Shown here in pieces: positions 6,039 to 10,276 of a stretch of 10,276 nt of DNA. A program made the translations under genes and the position numbers. This DNA is from Cyclostephanos tholiformis. Its lineage: Eukaryota > Bacillariophyta > Thalassiosirophyceae > Thalassiosirales > Thalassiosiraceae. The stretch is taken from positions 1 to 10,276 of the forward strand of contig JALLPB010003820.1 in the NCBI GenBank assembly GCA_036939975.1, read 5' to 3'. A model generated the notes under the pieces. The model was not told the origin of the DNA and did no database searches. It worked only from the letters and a program-made list of their open reading frames with translations. Positions within the stretch are counted from its first letter, which is position 1, and each line of letters begins with the position of its first letter.

Positions 6039-7565
6039 TTATAATTCTAAGTACACCTCTAGTGAAGGAGGACAAATGTTAAATGTGTTAACACTGCCAG
6101 CTTGGTCGCCATTAAGACAAATATAACAATTTGTCAAAAGATGGCAGACACGAAGCTGCTCGATGGCAACGGGATTCTTCTTTGCAAGTTTGTTGCTTTC
6201 TTTCGTGCAACAAATTCGAAATAAAGAACTCACCATGCCATAATTTTTCTCGATCGTAATTCTTGCTGCTCGCATTGCCGCATTGCATCGAGCTCGGGCA
6301 TCATCGAGCTCGGCTCCTCGTCGAAATTCTCGGTAGTAACTTTGGATGCACTGAAGACCGAGATTATATGCGCTATCACCAAATGCGCAAAAAAACACCT
6401 CCGCACCCGTGAGAGTGCTGAATTTCCCGCGCTGTAACTCCACAAGAAACGCGTTGAGGTTGCTCATCGCAAGCACTCCCGCATCGGCCCGCCGAGCCGA
6501 CACGGGACCAAAAAGAGTCGTTAGACCATTTGGCAAAAAGATAGTCTCAATCTTGATGCCGTGATTCTTTGAATAACCAGAATAAAAAGCTTGTTGAGCA
6601 TCGGCAAATTCAGCTTTTCGCGCGGCACCTTCATAATCACCGCGTGGCCCAGAGAACGGGGTTGATACTTGGTCTATCGAGTCGTCGATAAAGGCAAATA
6701 CATCCCACGGAAGAAAGTTGATGCCGGGGACGATTGTCATCGTCCCATCCACCAGTTCGCGCTGGTGGTCACGCTGGACATATTCTTCGATAGCGCGCTT
6801 AAACCGTGGAAAATCGTCAAGATATCGCGCCAGACCCTGATGACCAATGATGTTGGAGTACCTCTCGTCGAGGTACTTCAACATCCATGGATATGCGTAC
6901 GACCATCGATTTTTGTCGCCGCCAAAGTAGCCATCGACAATTTGCACCTGTGTCATACCCGACGCTAACCGGCATAGCGTGAAAAGGAATATCTCCTCTG
7001 GGTGGATACGGTAGCAGCAGAGAGAGCCATTGAAAACGTGGCCGGTCGGGATGGCCAGTTTCGTTGACAAAGGCTCAAGCTGGCCCTCAAGATCGAAGGC
7101 TGCATAAAGACGACGCAGCTGAGACCAATTGAACCGCGTCATCTTAAGCGCGGCCATATCCGACAAATCATCAATCCGAAGGCCCTTAGCGCGAGAGAAC
7201 TGAATTGGTGCAGCCTCCTCCTCCGGCGGAATGTCAAATAGGATGCCATCGACCTCTCGGAAGGCATGAAGGATGCCGAGCCAACCCATCAGAATGATGG
7301 AAATAGTGTCAATAGCTACACTAATCACATCTTGTTGATCAATGTCTCCCTCGTTCGCGATGCCCTCGGCGGCCAAGACGAGCGCGAGAAGCTGGGTCAT
7401 TGCCACAACGAAAGTCGATATCGTCGCGAGGGCAACATGGATGTAGTAAAGCAGGTCAGTTTCAGCAGAACTGAGCTGCATCCAGCGCCCATTTGGCGTG
7501 GCCTGACGCTTTGGCTTGCGTCGACGAAGCTGTGTCTCTGCACGGCGCTTAGCAGGAGGAGGCAT
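6039..7565 (-). CDS. PIF/Harbinger-like DDE transposase (HARBI1 / DDE_Tnp_4 type)
   Basis: A 508-aa protein from the ATG at 7565 (A at -3). The frame is open to an upstream ATG at 7742, but that adds 59 low-complexity residues, so I prefer 7565. Residues 5-21 are a strong nuclear localisation signal (AKRRAETQLRRRKPKRQ). Residues ~38-105 contain two long hydrophobic helices, which is unusual. Residues ~187-260 (HPEEIFLFTLCRLASGMTQV, then FGGDKNRWSYAYPWMLKYL) match the helix-turn-helix region before the catalytic core. The core has the expected order: FIDDSIDQVSTPFSGP (catalytic Asp ~294), YSGYSKNHGIKIETIFLPNG, GPVSARRADAGVLAMSN (counterpart of the PGSxHDS motif, His missing), FGDSAYNL (Asp ~397), and ITIEKNYGMVSSLFRI (catalytic Glu ~439). 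All three acidic residues are present and the frame is intact. It would cut at the terminal repeats and reinsert the element. It is transcribed toward the accessory gene. The catalytic assignment is by motif pattern, not by alignment. Confidence 0.85.
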   Translation of the reverse strand: MPPPAKRRAETQLRRRKPKRQATPNGRWMQLSSAETDLLYYIHVALATISTFVVAMTQLLALVLAAEGIANEGDIDQQDVISVAIDTISIILMGWLGILHAFREVDGILFDIPPEEEAAPIQFSRAKGLRIDDLSDMAALKMTRFNWSQLRRLYAAFDLEGQLEPLSTKLAIPTGHVFNGSLCCYRIHPEEIFLFTLCRLASGMTQVQIVDGYFGGDKNRWSYAYPWMLKYLDERYSNIIGHQGLARYLDDFPRFKRAIEEYVQRDHQRELVDGTMTIVPGINFLPWDVFAFIDDSIDQVSTPFSGPRGDYEGAARKAEFADAQQAFYSGYSKNHGIKIETIFLPNGLTTLFGPVSARRADAGVLAMSNLNAFLVELQRGKFSTLTGAEVFFCAFGDSAYNLGLQCIQSYYREFRRGAELDDARARCNAAMRAARITIEKNYGMVSSLFRICCTKESNKLAKKNPVAIEQLRVCHLLTNCYICLNGDQAGSVNTFNICPPSLEVYLEL

Positions 7566-7604
7566 ACTAGTAGAGAAGGAGGCCAAAGAATGGAGCTCGG
7601 AATA

Positions 7605-7678
7605 GAATAGTAGCAATGATAATAGAAGAGGTAGAGGGAGGAGAGGGAGGAGACGAGCAGAGAGGAGGGGGGGGGGTG
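7605..7678 (-). promoter_or_regulatory. Polypyrimidine stretch in the transposase 5' leader
   Basis: On the coding strand this is a nearly uninterrupted C/T tract with a run of ten or more C (plus-strand GGGGGGGGGG near 7667-7676), 40-110 bp before the preferred ATG at 7565. It may be a pyrimidine-rich promoter patch or untranslated leader. It would translate to the Leu/Pro-rich extension if the ATG at 7742 were used, which argues against that start. Confidence 0.35.
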
Positions 7679-7763
7679 CTACAGGGAAATTAGTGCTATT
7701 CCTACGAAATAACTTTCCTACTAAATCTGTTATATTTAGCATCCCTCAGAGGATGGGGACAAC

Positions 7764-7792
7764 AGTTTAAGACCACCAAAAAATTTTGGTCT
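7764..7792. repeat. Right subterminal copy of the transposon tip motif, with hairpin
   Basis: AGTTTAAGACCAC at 7764-7776 is an exact 13-bp direct repeat of 7845-7857 in the right terminal repeat (the GTGGTCTTAAACT tip). Directly next to it, ACCAAAA (7775-7781) and TTTTGGT (7784-7790) form an inverted repeat. It is likely an extra transposase-binding site, as expected for subterminal repeats of DNA transposons. Confidence 0.7.
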
Positions 7793-7809
7793 GACACCTC
7801 GCCCGCCCT

Positions 7810-7860
7810 CCCCGGGGACGCCCCGGATTTCGTCCCTGATTTCGAGTTTAAGACCACTCG
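7810..7860 (-). repeat. Right terminal inverted repeat (51 bp)
   Basis: Perfect inverted copy of 4430-4480, beginning CCCCGGGGACG and ending AGACCACTCG. It is followed directly by AAT (7861-7863), matching the AAT before the left end. The AGGGACGAAA motif lies here in inverse at 7828-7837. Confidence 0.95.
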
Positions 7861-7863
7861 AAT
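7861..7863. repeat. Right target-site duplication (AAT)
   Basis: Matches 4427-4429 in direct orientation, immediately outside the right terminal repeat. Confidence 0.65.
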
Positions 7864-8090
7864 AGGCCTGAAAGTGGTATGAACATAGTTGAAAATTAAG
7901 ATTTTAAGAGTCACCACTACTCTAAATTTCAAGATGAGACAGTCTGACCTATTCCTTAATACAGTTGAAAGGCGATCAAATCTGATACAACATATGTTGC
8001 GAACAACTGAGAAATATTTTACACTTGCGCATCCCTTCTCGCCCTACGAAAGTGATGGGTCGAATGAACCCTCTCCTTCATGCTCTCTAC
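7864..8090. other. Spacer between transposon and PRP19 stop (PRP19 3' UTR side)
   Basis: 227 bp with no open gene. On the minus strand it should hold the PRP19 3' UTR and polyadenylation region. No canonical AATAAA is evident. It includes a 12-bp palindrome, CAACATATGTTG, at 7988-7999. With 4285-4429 it makes up the ancestral PRP19-AMPK beta spacer of about 370 bp. Confidence 0.5.
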
Positions 8091-9935
8091 TTACCCAACT
8101 CCCCAGAAACGAATTGGCCTCTCTCCATCGCACCCCATGGCCAACCAAACTTTTCCTTGCTCTCCCACCTCCTTTGGACCAAATCCTCTGCCACCCCAAA
8201 CTATTCCCCCGCTCAAATTTCCAGAGTTGCTTTTCTTCTTGACTCCGCCAGTCTTTGATGGGAGGAGGGTGCAAACAACGCGATCCCAGTCTTTGACAAC
8301 ACACACCACCGTAGATAACTCTCCGTAGTAAGCGAGATAGGTCCCTGTTGGATCGAACGCCAATGACACAACGCGGCCCACGTCCTGAGAAGAGGGAAAA
8401 ATTGTAGCAATTGATTTAAGTTTGCGAAGGTCCCATATTTGGATGGAAGAATCCCCGGTGGTCAAAAACGTAGATGTCGCAACATGGTACCCGTTCTCAG
8501 ATATTGAGATACAATTGATCGGATATCCATGCTGTCCCCCCTCCTCCCGTAAAGTCCCCGCAACAGCCTGGGTTTTCAGATCCCAAACAATCAACGAACC
8601 ATCCACAGTCCCGGCAATGTATATGAATCCATCAGGGTGCATACACCCCGCCGTGTATTTCGTAGCTTCAAGGCCGCCATCGCTTCCATCCACATATTGC
8701 TGCTCCAATCGCGTCAACAATTTCATTTCAGAAGCGTTAGCGTCATATTTGTAAAGTTCGACCGTACCCTCAGATGATCCCACAAGTACACGAACTTCCG
8801 TGATGGTGGAGGACGGGTGCACGAAAACGTTCATTGGCGTGCCCCTGTTTAACTCAGCGACCCCCAGAAGAGACGACGAGCCATCCTTCCCATCCAACAA
8901 TGCAGAGTACAGTCTCACATTGCCATCAGCACTACCAGTGGCTATCAACAAAATACCGTTGTCCGAAAGTGCTATCCCATCCACAGTCACAACGTCCCCT
9001 AATGCACCGGAGAGTGTGGAGAAGATCTTCCCTGAGGTGACATTGTAAATTATAGCGGTCTTGTCGTGGCCACCCGTAACGACGTACTCAATTTCATCCC
9101 CACCAAGTCTATTTTTCAACGTCTTCATGGAGAGTATCCCCGCTTTGGCACTGCTCTTGCCCAGATTTACTTTCTTCTCTTCCCCTTTCGCTAGATCGAC
9201 GAGGAGCGATTCGTTCAGGGTATTATCAACGTCGGTGCGCTTGAGCTTGGCGATGGACCGACGTCCCTTTGTCAGGACCATCCACGTGTTATTCATGGCA
9301 GCTAAATCCGATGATGGGATAATATTAATGCTGTTCATGGTTGATCCTCCCTCGTCAACAACTCGGGCCTTCTTCTTGGTAAGGTTACTTTCATCACCAC
9401 CTCTCCCCCGCTTGTGCTGCTCAACCACAGCCACCGATGACATCAAAGACGCCGTCTTCCCAATAAAACCGTCACTCACCAAATAACTCTTCAACTTTCC
9501 ACGGGCCTCGTCCCTCTCCAATGCCAACCGCGCGACCACCCTCACAGCGGCATCGTTCTGGAACAGCGCGCAAGATAATTCCCGACGAGCCTCCTCAAGA
9601 GCCATGCGTGTGTCGTACAGTTCCAACAACAGGGCGTCAAATTCATTCTGGATCATCCCCAGGAGATTGGGGAGGGATGAAGCCTTGGGTGGTCGGGGAG
9701 GATTGGCCGCCAGCCCCATTCCGCCGCTGCCGGTGTTCAATTCAACCAGCGACAACTCGTCAAGTCGGTGCGTCCCAGTGTCATCGAAGGGATCGACGCC
9801 TCCGTTCTCGACTAGCTTTGTCAGTAAGAATTGGCGGGAGCAGATATATCCCGAGGGTGTGACAACGGGATCCACAACGGGATAGAGGCCAGTGAGAGCG
9901 CACGTGAAGGATTGAATGGCGTTAGATTGGGCCAT
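8091..9935 (-). CDS. PRP19: Pre-mRNA-processing factor 19 (U-box E3 ubiquitin ligase, WD40)
   Basis: Core subunit of the PRP19/NineTeen complex, which acts in spliceosome activation in the nucleus and is a U-box ubiquitin ligase. The frame has 614 aa and no intron. Residues ~11-68 are the U-box (FTCALTGLYPVVDPVVTPSG, then LVENGGVDPFD, ending LSLVELN). Residues ~86-150 are the PRP19 tetramerisation coiled coil (SLPNLLGMIQNEFDALLLEL, then MALEEARRELSCALFQNDAA). Residues ~174-192 are basic (HKRGRGG, LTKKKAR), a probable NLS. Residues ~265-614 form the WD40 propeller with blades such as VTGGHDKTAIIYNVTSGK, IATGSADGNVRLY, VGSSEGTVELYKYD, AGTVDGSLIVWDLKTQ and SSIQIWDLRKLKS, ending FWGVG. It is about 110 residues longer than yeast and human Prp19 (~500 aa), mostly from loops in the linker and propeller. 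The start at 9935 has A at -3 and G at +4 (ACCATGG) and directly precedes the U-box. Its codon use is more neutral in GC than the AMPK beta gene. Confidence 0.93.
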   Translation of the reverse strand: MAQSNAIQSFTCALTGLYPVVDPVVTPSGYICSRQFLLTKLVENGGVDPFDDTGTHRLDELSLVELNTGSGGMGLAANPPRPPKASSLPNLLGMIQNEFDALLLELYDTRMALEEARRELSCALFQNDAAVRVVARLALERDEARGKLKSYLVSDGFIGKTASLMSSVAVVEQHKRGRGGDESNLTKKKARVVDEGGSTMNSINIIPSSDLAAMNNTWMVLTKGRRSIAKLKRTDVDNTLNESLLVDLAKGEEKKVNLGKSSAKAGILSMKTLKNRLGGDEIEYVVTGGHDKTAIIYNVTSGKIFSTLSGALGDVVTVDGIALSDNGILLIATGSADGNVRLYSALLDGKDGSSSLLGVAELNRGTPMNVFVHPSSTITEVRVLVGSSEGTVELYKYDANASEMKLLTRLEQQYVDGSDGGLEATKYTAGCMHPDGFIYIAGTVDGSLIVWDLKTQAVAGTLREEGGQHGYPINCISISENGYHVATSTFLTTGDSSIQIWDLRKLKSIATIFPSSQDVGRVVSLAFDPTGTYLAYYGELSTVVCVVKDWDRVVCTLLPSKTGGVKKKSNSGNLSGGIVWGGRGFGPKEVGEQGKVWLAMGCDGERPIRFWGVG

Positions 9936-10276
9936 GGTTTGAAGATACTAGTAGTAGTATGTGTGGATCTGTACAAGCTAATTTCGAATATTTGGATTTT
10001 CAACCCGACCAAAATACTAATCAGTATTGGATTTTCAACCCGACCAAAATACTAATCAGTAAGTATTTGTTTTGTAGTGGGTAGATAGATGAGGACCTTC
10101 CTGGAACTTTCAAGAGACACCCCACCGGAAGAAAAGGTGCCCCAGGGGCTTTCCCACTGACGTAGTGTGCAAAATCTCTGGTCAGAAAAGGTGGGGGTAG
10201 TCAAAGAGATAGAGATTCAGTGGTCTAAAAACACCCAAAATCACTAATACTAATTAGTATCTACATTATTTCAATC
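9936..10276 (-). promoter_or_regulatory. Upstream region of PRP19 with dyad motifs
   Basis: Positions 9936-10276 carry no gene on either strand as far as visible and should include the PRP19 5' UTR and promoter. The stretch contains a 35-bp tandem duplication and four near-palindromes of the form ATACT...AGTAT. These lie at 9945-9960 (ATACTAGTAGTAGTAT), 10014-10027 (ATACTAATCAGTAT), 10049-10062 (ATACTAATCAGTAA) and 10247-10260 (ATACTAATTAGTAT, perfect). No clear TATA box is seen. Recurrence of the dyad suggests a dimeric regulator, but this is inference. Confidence 0.45.
9992..10061. repeat. Perfect 35-bp tandem duplication (two copies)
   Basis: 9992-10026 and 10027-10061 are identical, each beginning TTGGATTTTCAACCCGACC and ending ACTAATCAGTA. 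The copies abut exactly, and identity stops on both sides. The pair lies 57-126 bp upstream of the PRP19 ATG, so a recent duplication has doubled whatever site this unit contains, including the ATACTAATCAGTA dyad. Confidence 0.93.

Larger units (their letters stand above)
4430..7860. mobile_element. Complete PIF/Harbinger-like DNA transposon (3,431 bp, two genes)
   Basis: The element is bounded by perfect 51-bp terminal inverted repeats and flanked on both sides by AAT (4427-4429 and 7861-7863). A 3-bp duplication fits PIF/Harbinger, although the canonical target is TWA. Because the ends read TCGA on both sides, a 4-bp TCGA duplication with ends starting GTGGTC is an equally possible parse. 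Inside are two convergent open genes: an accessory coiled-coil protein (plus, 4672-5943) and a DDE transposase (minus, 6039-7565). This is the two-gene plan of Harbinger elements. Both genes are uninterrupted and the ends are identical, so it looks like a recent and possibly autonomous copy. It sits in the short spacer between PRP19 and AMPK beta. Confidence 0.88.

Noticed and set aside
7566..7742. 59-residue N-terminal extension of the transposase
   Set aside because: Leu/Pro-rich translation of a polypyrimidine tract. The ATG at 7565 starts a Pro/Lys/Arg NLS segment and has A at -3.
7702..7932. 76-aa minus-strand open frame across the right terminal repeat
   Set aside because: It translates the inverted repeat and flanking spacer, so it is not a gene.
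1..10276. tRNA, rRNA or CRISPR arrays
   Set aside because: No cloverleaf with a T-loop or anticodon arm, no rRNA signature and no regularly spaced repeats were seen. CRISPR is not expected in this eukaryotic DNA.

Overview
The window looks like nuclear DNA from a unicellular eukaryotic alga, most likely a diatom or close stramenopile. This is inferred from four things: eukaryote-only proteins (an AMPK/SNF1 beta subunit and the splicing factor PRP19), nearly intron-free compact genes with good Kozak contexts, one short AT-rich putative intron, and a cut-and-paste transposon of the kind common in these genomes. Base composition is patchy. The AMPK beta gene is very GC-rich, PRP19 and the transposon genes are intermediate, and the long spacer at 645-2970 is AT-rich.

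Layout from left to right. Positions 3-479 hold the 3' end of an unidentified plus-strand gene, with a likely 117-bp intron (69-185). An in-frame TAG at 477-479 is followed by 54 more open codons of the same highly charged composition (480-641), so the gene has either a recently moved stop or a nonsense mutation. Positions 645-2970 are about 2.3 kb of AT-rich DNA with no convincing gene, only short palindromes and degenerate repeats. A minus-strand gene at 2971-4284 encodes a complete AMPK/SNF1 beta subunit (CBM48 plus AMPKBI) with Gly-rich disordered segments and a 26-nt C/G homopolymer inside the coding sequence.

Positions 4430-7860 are a complete 3,431-bp DNA transposon of PIF/Harbinger type. 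It has perfect 51-bp terminal inverted repeats, flanking AAT duplications, and two convergent genes: an accessory Ala-rich coiled-coil protein on the plus strand and a DDE (HARBI1/DDE_Tnp_4-like) transposase on the minus strand. Subterminal hairpins and repeats echo terminal-repeat motifs. The element lies between the 3' end of PRP19 and the start of the AMPK beta gene. Without it the two minus-strand genes would be only about 370 bp apart, so it landed in or next to the AMPK beta promoter, 145 bp from its ATG.

Positions 8091-9935 (minus) encode a full-length PRP19 (U-box, coiled coil, WD40 propeller). Its upstream region (9936-10276) has a perfect 35-bp tandem duplication and four copies of a near-palindromic ATACT...AGTAT motif.

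The two cellular genes do unrelated jobs (energy sensing and pre-mRNA splicing/ubiquitination) and are simply neighbours. The two transposon genes presumably work together to move the element.
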